This document shows, one piece after another, positions 1 to 13,239 of a DNA stretch of 64,000 nt. The notes below the pieces were generated by a model that worked only from the letters and a program-made list of their open reading frames with translations, had not been told where the DNA came from and did not search any database. Numbering within the stretch: the stretch's first letter is position 1; every line of letters starts with the position of its first letter. A program made the position numbers and the translations under genes. Origin of the DNA: Venturia oleaginea (Eukaryota > Ascomycota > Dothideomycetes > Venturiales > Venturiaceae); the NCBI GenBank assembly GCA_013176395.1, contig JABMLP010000015.1, positions 682,001 through 746,000 on the forward strand. The letters are read 5' to 3'.

Positions 1-138
1 AATGCGCGGGTCCCGGATTATGGCGTTCGTCAAGCTATGAAATCGAGTGCGCACTTTGATGCTGGGACGGATTGTGCTGAGGCATTTTATGCTATTGAGG
101 CGAACTTTCCTCCTAAGCTCAAGGCGATGAAGAAGTAG
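1..138 (+). CDS. 3' end of an unrecognised protein gene (partial)
   Basis: Reading frame 1 is open from the first base to a TAG at 136-138, giving the last 45 residues of a protein whose start lies outside the window. The tail ends in a Lys-rich stretch (PPKLKAMKK). Codon use and the absence of stops are consistent with a real 3' exon, but 45 residues are too few to name a family. No intron signals are seen before the stop. Confidence 0.5.
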   Translation, partial: NARVPDYGVRQAMKSSAHFDAGTDCAEAFYAIEANFPPKLKAMKK

Positions 139-1023
139 GCTTCAAGGAACGTTGATGGTGGAGGGAGGCTTGATAAATAGATATAGGCGTCTTTATGGTA
201 ATTATCGGGCTTTAATTCTTATTCGGCTATAGGTAATATAATAGGGTCGGGTTGAGTTTCGAGGTCGCGGTCGAGGCCGAGACATACTCCCTTATCCAGT
301 TATCGCCAGAGACTTCTAACCAACCGTCAATATAGTCCTTTCCTTTCTGTTAAGAAAGGAAAAAACTTTCTTAATAATAAACTTACGAGCAATCAGACCT
401 CTGCGATACCCATATCTTACGTAAATCTTCCTCGCTCCCACAACTCCAAAAGTAGAAGCACTCACCCCCCTTGTGCCATAAAGAATCATCCCACAAATGT
501 ATGTACCTAGTAAGTAAGTAACATAAGAACCGGAGCGAGCGTCTTGAATTCAAATCGACAGACTATCTATATCAAAAAGCCTCAGCATACCAACGATTCC
601 TCCGTCTCAAATCCAATCACGCCGTTTCGATCAAACAGATCAGTCCCTACCAATCATTATTGTTCCCAGAATCCCTCCTCGTCAATTCACTTCCGCCCCG
701 ACTCAACTCTCCCCCAATGCAAAAACCTCAAAACGAGATGGATATCGCTACCCTCCCAGGGGAATCATTTCTGCAAATCTCCAGAATTCAGCGATATCGA
801 TCAAGATCTCAAGAGCGCTAAATCACCAGGATCTTCAAGACGTCAATCTCAACTTTGACATGTCACACTGAATGAACTGTATCATAATCTCGATTTCATT
901 TCGAATCATGTTTCTCATATTCTACATACCGACTGTCCATCCAGACATGCCAAATGTAATCTATCCCCACCATCAATCACTCAATCTTAGCATTGTCGCC
1001 ATAGGATGACTCGCATCAAATAT
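139..1023. other. intergenic, nothing recognised
   Basis: About 0.9 kb between the partial gene and the convergent end of UBA1. It holds a short open frame at 544-858 with no family resemblance and low-complexity Ser/Asn/Pro content; I do not support it as a gene. It should contain the 3' UTR and polyadenylation signals of both flanking genes. Confidence 0.5.
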
Positions 1024-4000
1024 CTACTTGAGCTTGACCATAACGTATGGGACCTCTACATCCTCCTGAGTGGTGTCCTCTGCCGTGACCTCAAGGATGA
1101 TAGTAGCCTGGTGCTCCGGAATCGGCTTCTTTGAAATTGTCGCGACGAGTTGGTCGAGCCTACAGATAACGCGTTAGCACTTTTACCAATCATTGATACA
1201 AAGCGGACGCAGTCATTTCTGCATCCGCTTTACAATCTTCCAAGTGTATACCGATACTGACAAATTCATGGCAACTGCCTTCTTCGAAATTCCAGGATTT
1301 ATCGATACCGATATTGCGTTGAAGAAGCGCAAAACGGAAACGACTGTTGAGTGGAAGAGGACTTACTTGAGCGGCAAACGATCCTTAGTTTTACTGGCAG
1401 GGTAGAAGCTGGCATATAGCAAGCTCACACCACTCGAGATCATGTTGATATCAAGTCCCTGTGCCTTGAAATGGTCCAGCATCTCTTGCAGGGTAGTGTT
1501 CTCCACCTCAAAGCGATCCCAGATCTTGTCAATCTCGACTTCCTTGCCTCCGGTTCCAATATACTTGCCCTTGGGCGAAGCAATCGGCTCGCTGAAGCCA
1601 AAGAACGGAAGCGCAAGATTTACGAAACCGTTCTTGTACTGCTCGATATCGGTCTTACCATCGACGACCTTGTAAAGCTCTAGATTGACGAGACCGGTCA
1701 CAAGGGCAGTAGTGGTGGCGATAGCTGGGATAATCTTTCCAGCAATGAATTTCGTCTTGTGACGGTCTGCCGTGGCGATTGTGTAGTTCTCGGCACGCAG
1801 ATTCGACGCGGCAGTGATGAAGTCGATGTGGTGATTGGTGTCATCGTCTTTCTCAAATTCAACTGGCGCAAGTTTGAAGCCAGAGAGCGCTTTTGGCTCT
1901 GGAAGTGAAGATGCAATCTGCTGCAGCTCATCGCCTGAGATAGGAGCTGCGTTTGCATTAGGATCAGGCTCTTTCTCATCGGCTTGAATCTTGACAGCCG
2001 AGTCAGGCTTGAAGTCTGGGATGATCAGGTTGTCGAGAACCTTCACGTAATAGTCCTTATTGACGCCATCGGAATTAATGTTATAGTTGAAGGCATGCAA
2101 CGCAGCACCAGCCTGGACGAAGCCAAAGTGTGTGGGGTTGTTGACGTCGAATTTGAGTGGGGCAGGAGCACGCTTAGGTCCTGACCAAAAAGGCTGACCA
2201 CTTGAAGTCGTTGCGTCCTTGGGGAAGTTGTATAGCAGCTGTTGGATGTTATTGTTGAACTGCTTTTCAAACTGGTAGCGAGCCCAGGCAATGCAATCGT
2301 CGAACGTGAGAGGCTTTTCCGTCACTAGGAAGTCACGTAGTGTCTCCAGTGTTTGCTTTTCGTTTCCGGACTGCTTCAACGCCTTATCAAGATAGTTGGG
2401 CTGGGAGAGATACATGTTAACAACCTCAGCTGGTTGAGCAAAGTATGTGTGAAACAATTCCTTCGCCCAGGCAATGGTATGTTCGATGCGATTAGGGAAA
2501 CTCCTCAGTGTACACATGGGGAACGACTGCTCAGGTGGATCTTGGGAGCTCGAGTATGACTCAGTGATTCGTGGAAGGACGACTTGTGTGTTGCCCTTGG
2601 TACCGAGAGTGCCGCTGTCGAGCAAAGGCTTGCGGAAGAATACACATCGACGATCGACGTACGTTCGGGCTTCGACATTGTCCAGGGCATTGGTGACACC
2701 GTGTAAACCTTCCCAGAACTTCTCATGGAAGATGTGCTCAGTTTCCTGACCAACACGATCTCTCAGCGTGTTGATATGACCGTGAAGATCTGGGTTCATG
2801 GCTTGGACTGCTTCCGCTGCGCAGTCACTCTTCAACTTGCCGACATGCTTGGCCCGGAATAAGAATTGTCGGTTAAGATTGCTCTTCTCAATCTGGTCGT
2901 TGTCCGTCACGTGAATCTTGCCATTGGGTCCCGTCGCGAGGCCCATCATAGCCCAATTCTTCAACATCTCACAACCAATAGCTCCGGCACCAACAAGGAA
3001 CTCCTCAATATTGGCGAGCTTATCCTGGAAATCTTTGCCAAATACAGCGATCTGGCCGTCGTAGCGAGTGTTGAGGGGTGCGCAATTGGCTTCGGAACGA
3101 GGAGAATTGGATGGCAGAGATTCCAAGGAGTCGAAGTACAAGAATTGCACGATAGGATGGAATTTTCCCGAGACCGATTTGAGGACTTCCTGAGCTGCCA
3201 GGCCACCAAAGAAGGCAGCCATGGGAGACAAGTCACCACGGGCTTGATAACTGAGTTCCTTCAGCAGTTTCTCATCAAGCTCAGCCTTCTCTTCTTGCGC
3301 ATCATTGATGTCCTGAGCAATCTTGAACACCTCAGCAGCATCTGCGTCGCTGTGTGGCCTAGGTAGCTGTCCATTTTTCTCGGCGAATGCATGCAGAGAC
3401 TGAAATCCAACGTGTAATTGTGCGGGACGATCAAATTTGGCGAAGTCAGAGATGAGGTGCTCGGGCTTCTTCAGCTGCTCGCTCAAAGGTTTGAAGTCGA
3501 TGATTTTTGGCATCTTCACCTGAGTGTACATGCCTCCACGTTCATAGTTCCCCTTGAACTTCGACACCGCCGCTTCGCCGATACTGAAAGTGTATGGGCC
3601 TTTGACGGAAATCTTCATGGGTGCCGCGTCATTGATTCCAGCCAATCCTTCCACCTCCTGGAATGTAATGAAGTCGCCATCTTCAAGGCCATGCCTAGTC
3701 TCGTCGAACACAGTAACAAGACCCTCCTCATCAATTCCAGACACAATACCGCTCAGTGGGTTCTCTCCAGTTGGATCGCCGCATGTGAAGTTCTTGCCAA
3801 AGTCGGTAAAAATGCTTCCAAACAGACCGAAGGTATCCGCGATGACCACGTAAATACCATTCGCATGACAGTACTCCGCAATCGTGATCTGGTCCTTTAA
3901 CGACGTGTCCGTCAGCACCACAACCTTGTAATCCTTCAACTGAGCGAGATCGGAGGTAATGTCTGAGGATGGATGTTCGCGAACGGGAGTGTATGGATTG

Positions 4001-4389
4001 AGTTCGGACACACGAGGTACGGTAACCTTAGCTCGTGGTTTGCCAACATCTTCTGGGAACAGGAAGAACTGCGCCGATAGGTCGGAGATGGTGGCGGGTT
4101 TTGGATCGTAAAGCGTAAGAGACTTGACGCCAGCAAGGGCGATGTTTTTCGCGATTTCAACACCTAGACCGCGTAATCCGACGATGAGGATATCTGACAG
4201 TCCCATTCTCTTCATGGCCTCGTGTCCGAGCACGTACAGCTGTCTGCTGTATAGCGACTCGTCAATCTCGCCATCCTTCTTGAGCTCGGCCACCGCAGCG
4301 GCGGGGTCGTCGATTTGCATTTCGGTCATGGCTTTCTTGATGGATTTCCCATTCACGGCTTCAGAAGACGCTTGGCGTTTATGGGTCAT
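1024..4389 (-). CDS. UBA1: ubiquitin-activating enzyme E1
   Basis: This is the E1 that adenylates the ubiquitin C-terminus with ATP and passes it via a thioester to E2 enzymes, in cytosol and nucleus. Two exons: 1367-4389 and 1024-1159, separated by a 207-bp intron (GTAAGT...CTGTAG). The join restores the family-typical C-terminal ubiquitin-fold segment ending [12 protein letters not shown], for 1052 residues, the usual E1 length. Visible domains: inactive first adenylation half (residues about 45-200), active second adenylation half with GAGAIG (467-472), and the catalytic cysteine in [10 protein letters not shown] (C626). The start is the ATG at 4389, followed by a polar tail before [12 protein letters not shown], as in other fungal E1s. 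The gene is intact and certainly essential by family. A very short C-terminal exon after a comparatively long intron is the only structural oddity. Confidence 0.97.
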
Positions 4390-5646
4390 AAAAAGGTAGG
4401 AGAGGGAGTGGTGGCGGATCTATAAGGCTGGCGGTTGGTTGTTGATGGGGGGGTTAAGGGTGGTTTATTGACTAGAATCTTGATTAGTATTGCTTGCTGT
4501 GTCGACGAAGAACACCGAGGGATGACTGTAGCCTCCCATACACTGCCAGAAGCTTCCAAAGGTAGTACCAAGCAGCCTTGCCTGTACCGTGGTGGGTATA
4601 TTTCTAGCAGGAATGGAGGGGGGACTTGATGCTGAGGATGAAGAGACACGTACTCGAAGACAGTTGAGGGTGAGATGATGTCCAATAATCAGAGGAAGTC
4701 GGGTTTATTAAGAAGATGTGGATTGTATTTGTTGTTCAGGCAGGACTTTGGTATGGTCAAGATGGGGTTGCGGTACGGTAACTAAGCAAAGCTCCAACTT
4801 GGAACACACACCAAGAAGTCAAGAACCAAGCTCAGCCGCGCCCCATATTTCAACCACTATCGATAAGGGCAACCTTCTGTTACATTCTACTCCGAACACT
4901 GAGTTGTTCCAACACATATCATACTCCTTTGTCAAGACGGATGCCGCCATCGATGCACCCAGTACCACCGTCTCGCTAGAAACGTGAGAAGACGCCTCAA
5001 TACCGCATTATGTACACCCACACTTGCTCCTCTGCTTCAGACGCCGCATCCAGTATCCATCAGTGCCCATACCGACATTAAACCCAAACGCTCACAGCGG
5101 CCTCAAATCAAACGATATTCCAACAGCTCATTTCCATCATTCCCATTGCAATTTTAAAAACAGTTCATCGTCGTTACTACGGGGTTACTTTCCTGCCAAA
5201 ATAATCTCCACTTGTAACCATCTCCATTGAAAAATGAGGGATTTTGCTTGTGGATATCCCCTCCAGACCCTGAGGTTGCCGAAGAAACTGTATTTGTTGA
5301 TGGCCCTGTTTTGGTTTTGATGAAGGTGTTTTTTGCAAGGCTATAGAGTTGGATATGGAAGGTGGGATGTTGGGACTGTTCTCTAAACGTGGAGAATGTG
5401 AGGATGTGCTTGGCGGAATTCTTTGCGAAGGATGTCGTTCTCAGAGAGTAAAAGAATCTTGTTGCGTAATAGGCGCATCGTCATTTCTTCGGGAAATGGT
5501 GAAGTAAATCATCACTGAAACACCAAGAGCAAAGCGGTACTCATCACATTCGCCCAAAAATTCCAATCGAAGGAAAGCAAATCGCATTAGTTTCGATACC
5601 AGATCTAAACTTTTTCCCGCAATCCCTCCAGCCCCGCCACCACCAT
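4390..5646. other. intergenic: UBA1 promoter side and 3' side of the oxidase gene
   Basis: Both neighbours are on the minus strand, so this 1.26 kb should carry the UBA1 promoter (near 4390-5000) and the 3' UTR of nothing on the plus strand. Open frames at 4718-4987 and 5024-5230 are short and resemble no family. I see no repeats or RNA genes here. Confidence 0.5.
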
Positions 5647-7137
5647 CTACCCAGAAAGAGGTATACTCTGCACATTGTTCGTAAACATCCCCTTGGGATC
5701 AAAAGCATTCTTAATCCTAATCAACCTAGCCCAATTATTCCCATACAACCTCTGACTCCATTCCGCCTGCGACAAAGCCGTATCTCTGTAATTAGCAAAA
5801 CCCCTCAGCTTCTGCGTCTTCTTCAAGCTCTCCTCGAATGGCTTCATCAAGCTCTGGAAATAGGGAACACCATCGGCTGGGAAAACGTTGTTTGCGCCTG
5901 TTCCGTCGAGACGGACTAACCAGAGGTTATTTCCATGTGCGTACGAGGTATCGGAATCCTTGACGTTCCTGGATACGCCACCCCAGAGGTCGAAGAATCC
6001 AGTCAGCAAGATGTCGGTTCGGTTAAATGTGTTGATCGTAGCGTTGAGGTAGGACGTGACTTGCAGTGCAGTCAACGGCTTGTCAGCTGTTGGCGTCAAG
6101 CCTTGAATGTAGAATGAACGTCCTGGTGAAGTACCGCCATCGACAAGATCAATGCCAGGTGAAGTCTTCTTCTCGATTTCCCAGAACGGCTCCTCCATGC
6201 TGGTGATGGTAACATTCAGGTCCTTTGGCATGAGAGCAAGTAAAGGCTGACGAACCGCCGAGTCAAAAGTGGATGGTTTTCCGTAGTATTGTCCTGATGC
6301 AGAGTGCGAGGTGATGGCCCAACGCATAGCCAGTGTGTCCGGAGCAGTGGTTGTGGCGAAAGTTTGTACGGCAAGGAATGCTTGTACACCTGCGCCAATA
6401 TCTTTGGAGGCGCTTTCCTTCGTGCCGCCATTAACTGTGATGTTGTACGTGATTGCTGTGGGGAAGTCCACAGCGTATGTCTTCGTGGTGAGAGATAGCA
6501 AAATACCATAGGACGAACCAGCGCCTTGGGCTGCCCAAAATAGGTCAGAGCCAACGCCGGCATTGACAATGGTTCCATTGTAGAGCATGTACTCTACGGA
6601 TACGAGCGAATCCATTGGTGTTCCATGAAATCTAGCCGTAGTGCCGTAGCCTCCACCGATCACAGAGCCCGCGATACCAACGCGGCCATGGCGAACATGG
6701 GGGAAAGTACGACCCTGGCTCTCCCAGAGCTTCTTGATCGCTGGTCCAACACGGACACCGGCCCCCATCTTGAGGTTTGTGGTTGCGGGGTCATATTCGA
6801 TGGCATTGAATGCAGACATGTTGACCACGAGACTACCATCAAGACCCAGTCCGAGTGCAGCCATTGAATGACCAGCAGCCATGGCGGAAACCTTGACGGA
6901 TGAAGAGCTTGCACATTTGAGAGCAGCAGCAACTTGGTCTCTAGTGGTGGGATAAGTGATTAATGCCGGATTGGTTTTAATACGAAGTTGCCATGCAGTC
7001 GATTCAACAGCCCAAGAGGCGTTGCTGCTGCTGATGGTGGAAACACGGGCGGACGAAAGGCATGATCCCAAGGCTGCGGCGGTAGTGAACGCGGGTATAG
7101 CAGCAAGAGCTACGAGAGAAAGGAGTGTGGTGGCCAT
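5647..7137 (-). CDS. secreted FAD-linked oxidase (berberine-bridge/oligosaccharide oxidase family)
   Basis: A 496-residue intronless protein of the PCMH-type FAD-binding oxidase superfamily, which oxidises sugars, alcohols or secondary-metabolite intermediates with O2. It has an N-terminal signal peptide (about residues 1-22, alanine-rich). The FAD domain includes AAGHS (H90), the position of the 8-alpha-histidyl FAD link, and a glycine loop SVIGGGYG. A BBE-like C-terminal segment (RLYGNNWARL, FDPKGMFTNNVQSIP) is present. At the site where bicovalent family members carry the 6-S-cysteinyl link, the sequence reads HVRHGRVG, with H150 in place of cysteine. The enzyme therefore probably binds FAD through one bond only. 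The substrate cannot be told from sequence. No adjacent biosynthetic cluster is visible, which argues mildly for a role in extracellular sugar oxidation. Confidence 0.88.
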   Translation of the reverse strand: MATTLLSLVALAAIPAFTTAAALGSCLSSARVSTISSSNASWAVESTAWQLRIKTNPALITYPTTRDQVAAALKCASSSSVKVSAMAAGHSMAALGLGLDGSLVVNMSAFNAIEYDPATTNLKMGAGVRVGPAIKKLWESQGRTFPHVRHGRVGIAGSVIGGGYGTTARFHGTPMDSLVSVEYMLYNGTIVNAGVGSDLFWAAQGAGSSYGILLSLTTKTYAVDFPTAITYNITVNGGTKESASKDIGAGVQAFLAVQTFATTTAPDTLAMRWAITSHSASGQYYGKPSTFDSAVRQPLLALMPKDLNVTITSMEEPFWEIEKKTSPGIDLVDGGTSPGRSFYIQGLTPTADKPLTALQVTSYLNATINTFNRTDILLTGFFDLWGGVSRNVKDSDTSYAHGNNLWLVRLDGTGANNVFPADGVPYFQSLMKPFEESLKKTQKLRGFANYRDTALSQAEWSQRLYGNNWARLIRIKNAFDPKGMFTNNVQSIPLSG

Positions 7138-8088
7138 GGCTGCAGTTTGTCGGTAGGCGGCAAGAGGAGCGAAGGACGATGGTATAAGTAAACATCCGTT
7201 TCCGCATTGACTTTAAGGCAGCCGGCATTCTGGTCTGCAGCGCACCTGTTATTAGTGGGGATTGAAGAGCCTTCCATTTCGGTAAATAGCTTGTGGAGTG
7301 CCAAGCATGGCCGCCAATGCATCTATCAGGCTGTGTGCGGACTCCATGAACTTGGTAATGGTCCTGCTTGGCATGTAGGGAAGCAAAAAGTCTGGGCGGA
7401 CTGATTTAAGGGTGAAGGTGGGAAGATAATGCCGGGAAGATGTGGATAAAACACCGTGATTAGTACGATATAGGCATCTTTCTAGAGCGAAGGATATTCC
7501 TTTTTTCCATATCTTCTGCGGAGGTGGGTGGAATTTTCCGAAACCCGATTGGATTCTTAGCGATGCCTATTTTTGCGATCGGAGCAATTGGCGTCCTGGT
7601 CTGCGACTAGCTTCTTGGATCTTCGTAGATGGTCCATCGACGCGGAGGTTGTTCGCGGTCTACTGTGTAATGGGAAGCCATGACAGGAAAAGCGTGAATG
7701 GGCTCGGCTAAGCGGAAGGCAAGGTCGGCAGCGTTCAGATTGTAAGGCTTGAACGCTGCGGAGAAGCATGAAAGGATGAAACCTAAAGCGAGGATGCTTG
7801 TCGGAGCGAAGTTGGGAATTGGGCTTTGGCTGAAGTCCAAGCCGGAGAAGGTTCCGGGTCTGAAATTATATCACCAGTCACGTGGCTTTTGTGATGGAGG
7901 CAATGGATCCGAATAACATGCCGAATGATAGAAAGGAATGGCAATAGGCATTCTTAAACGCAGAGATGGAGAAGGTACAGGAAGCAATGTGCTGCTCAGT
8001 GGGACAAGGCGCGAATGAAGCTGATCGTGGTCATCATATTTCCGTAAGTCGTTTCACCACTCTCGTCTTAAAGCTATTTTTGCTAATA
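7138..8088. other. intergenic, nothing recognised
   Basis: About 0.95 kb between two minus-strand genes; it must hold the oxidase promoter (just above 7138) and the carboxylesterase 3' UTR. Short overlapping minus frames at 7557-7840 have no family resemblance and are not supported as genes. Confidence 0.5.
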
Positions 8089-9808
<1,720 letters not shown>

Positions 9809-10962
9809 TATGCCAACTTCTGAACGAGAGTAGTGAATAATAGCTGTCTCGGGGCCTTGGAAGACCGCGCCTGATGGCTCGCGTTGTTATAGCCATTTTC
9901 TGCGTACTGTATGCGCGCAAAAGCATTTCTGAACAGATAAAGTTGGATTTGAAAGTCGTTTTCGTCTTTTTGTCGCAGTCCATTCCAATTTCAGTCTCGT
10001 ATTCTGACATTCGATGTCCAATTGGTTGTGCTTACAGGTGAGTTTATTCCCGATGTCTGTCTGTAACTGGTTGCAGACCAATTGGAGAGTGGGTATGGTT
10101 TGTGGTTGATTGATTGGTTGACCAATTGATGTTGTATAGCGCTAGTGTCTATAAGTGACTGCAAGACTTTCAAGAACGACGCTCGCCTTATGAACCTGAA
10201 TTTGTACTCCCGATTTGGTGAGAAAGACCGCTTGCGGAACTGGAGTTCAGTTGTAGAGTTGATGTATCCACGTGATATCTATAATTGGAGCATCGGATGT
10301 GGAGAGAACTGCTCCAGATGTCCCGGAGAAATATGTTACTCTTTAGGGCATGACATGCGATCTCGGCTCGGCTCATGGACCCGTGCAAAAGTGCCACAGC
10401 ACCTGCAGTGCCGAGCAGATTGTCGTTCGGGTAATTGCATTTCCGTCTTTGAGCTTGGGAACCATCGTCACCATGTACGGTTCCATTTCTAAGATTAAGT
10501 CTCAGCGAAGGAAACATGTCCGTCATGTGTACTATGGAAGCCGGCCAAAAGAAGGTTAATTCCTAAGCGATCGACAGCGATCAAACCAAAAAATTCCTAC
10601 CCTAACTTCTCCTTCCTAAAGTAGGATTATAATGAAGACTTACCTATCTATGGGAGGAGAAAGATTAGGAGATAGACTCGTAAAAAGTAAAACTAACTAT
10701 TCGCGAAGATCTAGTATAAGGATAACCTAGGACAGTAAAAAGACAACCTAGGCGCATAGGCCAGGGCAGGGATTAGAACTAACCTTCTCTTGACCTGTTA
10801 ACCACGTAGGATGTGCTGTCGAGAACCGTGTAGATCCTCCTCACTCCTCGGCACTATGGGGAAATTCAAGTCCATCAAGTTGGACTATATAACCCATAAC
10901 TCCAACGTCAATTCGTCCGTCTGCATCATCGAACTGCACGGTACGTATATACAAGTCTGAAA
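9809..10962. other. intergenic between carboxylesterase and sedolisin genes
   Basis: Divergent-promoter region of about 1.15 kb. The motif CCAATTG recurs around 10018-10130, and a short A-rich tract lies at 10580-10750. The open frames at 10145-10526 on both strands overlap each other and match no family, so I do not call them. No RNA gene is recognised. Confidence 0.45.
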
Positions 10963-12944
10963 ATGAGGACGAAAGGATGTTTGGCAGTAGTTGGACTGTT
11001 GGGTTCAACTGCCGTGCTAGCTGCACGCCATGGAATGCAGGCTTTTGAGAGTGTCCGATCCGCTCCTGAAGGTTGGAAACTAGAAGGTGAGCCAAATCCT
11101 GGTGCGAGGCTGGATTTCCGAATCGCGCTTGTCCCTGTAAGTGCAACATCCTCCTTCACGGCAAGGCATCTTCATTGAATCGCTAGGAGCTCACGATATT
11201 GAGCCCGAATTAAGGATAGCAACTCTTAATTCTGCAGATCTAGTGTGGAACTAACGGTGAATAGGAGACGGAAGGATTACTTGAGAAGACACTTCAACAA
11301 GTTTCAGATCCCAAAAGCCCACAATATGGACGGTACCTATCTCAAGATCAGCTTCGCAGTGTGCTGAAACCATCAGCGGTAGGGGAAAAAGCTGTGCTGG
11401 ATTGGCTGACGGCGTCGGGAGTCAGTCAACAGAATATTACAAAGGACGGAAATTGGATAAGCTTCTCTTCGACGGCAAATGAAGCAAACCATCTACTGGA
11501 TACGGAATTTCTTACTTACAGAAGTACATTCCAATCAGACATGACAATTATTAGGACACGAAGTGTTTTCCTACCAAAAAGCGTTGTGCAATACGTGCAG
11601 ATTGTTCACCCGACAACTTATTTCTCGAAAGCACCGCAACTTGATAGCTCACAAGTTCAATACTCTCAGAAGGTAGAATACAAAGAATCGGCAGTACCCT
11701 GCGAAAATTCGACCACGCCACAGTGTCTACGCGATCTGTATAAGATCGGAGGTGTCGTTCCTAACAAGGAAACCTCTGGTTTTATTGGAGTGCCCGGGTT
11801 CTTCGGCCAGATCCCATCTCATGCGGATCTTGACAAGATGATTGCGAAGACATCTCCTTGGGCAACAGGCGCTAACTTTACGTCCTACTCCTTACTGAGT
11901 CCGTAAACTCACACACATTAAAGCCCAACCGCTAACTGAAGGATAGACGGTACTCTCGACGAGGCGAAGCCAGGAGGCGAAGCCAATTTGGACATACAAT
12001 ATACCGTGCCTCTGACATATCCAATGCGCAACCAGTTTTATGGCACGGGAGGTAAAGGGGAACTGGTCCCGGATCTCAACTTTCCCAACCAAGCATCAAA
12101 TGTCAACGAACCATTCCTGGATTTTTTCAAACACTTACTTGACCAGAAATACGCGAGTAACATACCTCATACCGTTTCGATCTCCTATGGAGAAGAGGAA
12201 CAGTCCGTCCCTGCAACGTACGCGCGAGCAGTTTGCGATCAGGTTGCAGCACTTGCTGTGAGGGGAGTGTCTGTGCTTGCCGGGAGCGGTGATTGGGGAC
12301 CTGGCTCAACATGTCAAACCAACGACGGTAAAAATACGACCCGTTTTATGCCAATCTTTCCGGCTTCTTGTCCTTGGATTACAGCAGTAGGAGGAACGAC
12401 AGGTTATATTCAGGAGCGAGCCGTAGATTTTGCAGGAGGAGGCTTCTCGGATCTGTGGCCGCAACCCTGGTACCAGAAAGAGGCTATGAGTGGCTACCTT
12501 TCACAGCTGGGAGATCGTTGGAATGGGCTGTACAATCCGAAAGGAAGAGGCTTTCCTGATATTGCGGCACAAGGTTCGAATTTTCTGATCTTCTACAAAG
12601 GCAAACAGGAGGCCACAGACGGCACCAGCGCGTCGACTCCAGTGATGGCTAGCATTGTGGCATTACTCAATGCTCAGAGGTTGGAGGATGGCAAGCCAAC
12701 ACTGGGATTTGTAAATCCGTGGCTGTATTCTCTAAATGGAACAGGAACAACAGATATTGTCACCGGAGGCTCTGTTGGGTGTAACGGCGTAGGGTACAAG
12801 GGGCAAAAGACTGTTTTGATTCCTCATGCAAGTTGGAATGCAACGAAAGGGTGGGATCCCGTGACGGGAGTTGGGACTCCATTGTTCGACCAGTTGCTGA
12901 AATCGTTGCCAAAGTTTGATGCGGTCAAGCAGAAACCAATGTAG
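10963..12944 (+). CDS. secreted sedolisin (S53) serine-carboxyl protease, tripeptidyl-peptidase type
   Basis: Acid-active peptidase of family S53 that degrades proteins outside the cell, typically releasing tripeptides. Three exons (10963-11136, 11265-11898, 11947-12944) give 601 residues. A signal peptide ends near VLA (residue 20), followed by a pro-kumamolisin propeptide (about 25-200) with the characteristic VSDPKSPQYGRYLS segment. Catalytic residues are visible: E281 and D285 in GGEANLD, oxyanion aspartate D385 in GSGDWG, and nucleophile S497 in DGTSASTP. The C-terminal GWDPVTGVGTP is the usual end of the fold near the calcium site. The second intron uses a GTCCGT donor, which restores the frame NGTLDEA; the more obvious GTAAAC four bases later would not. 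The gene appears intact. Its exact peptidase specificity (endo or tripeptidyl) is inferred from family only. Confidence 0.93.
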
Positions 12945-13239
12945 CTTGGCGAATCTGTATTGCCGAACTACGCATCGTTGTCGAGGCATAAGGGTGGTTT
13001 CTGAGATGGTTGGAATGTTAGAGAATTGATGGCGCGTCTGTAAAGCCTGAATGTAATCTTAGATATGATGGTGGAGACGAGGTGCGAGACGGCGTTTACG
13101 ATGAACGATAATTACTATGGACCAGATACAATAGAGACCATCTGAGAAGCAAACTGGTACAACATCGATACGTACGGCACTCAATACCAGTAAGAGATGC
13201 AAGGCTGCTGCTAGGTGGATGCTCGACAATAGTATCCTG
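12945..13239. other. sedolisin 3' flank
   Basis: Short stretch after the sedolisin stop; no features seen apart from presumed 3' UTR. Confidence 0.4.

Noticed and set aside
544..858. A 104-codon plus-strand frame in the first intergenic region
   Set aside because: Low complexity, no start context or homology, and no intron signals.
2866..3366. A 166-codon plus-strand open frame inside UBA1
   Set aside because: It lies antisense to a certain conserved coding exon and is a codon-bias shadow.
10775..10800. tRNA/SINE-like GGATTAGAACTAACC segment
   Set aside because: The B-box consensus is not met and no cloverleaf or poly-A tail is visible.
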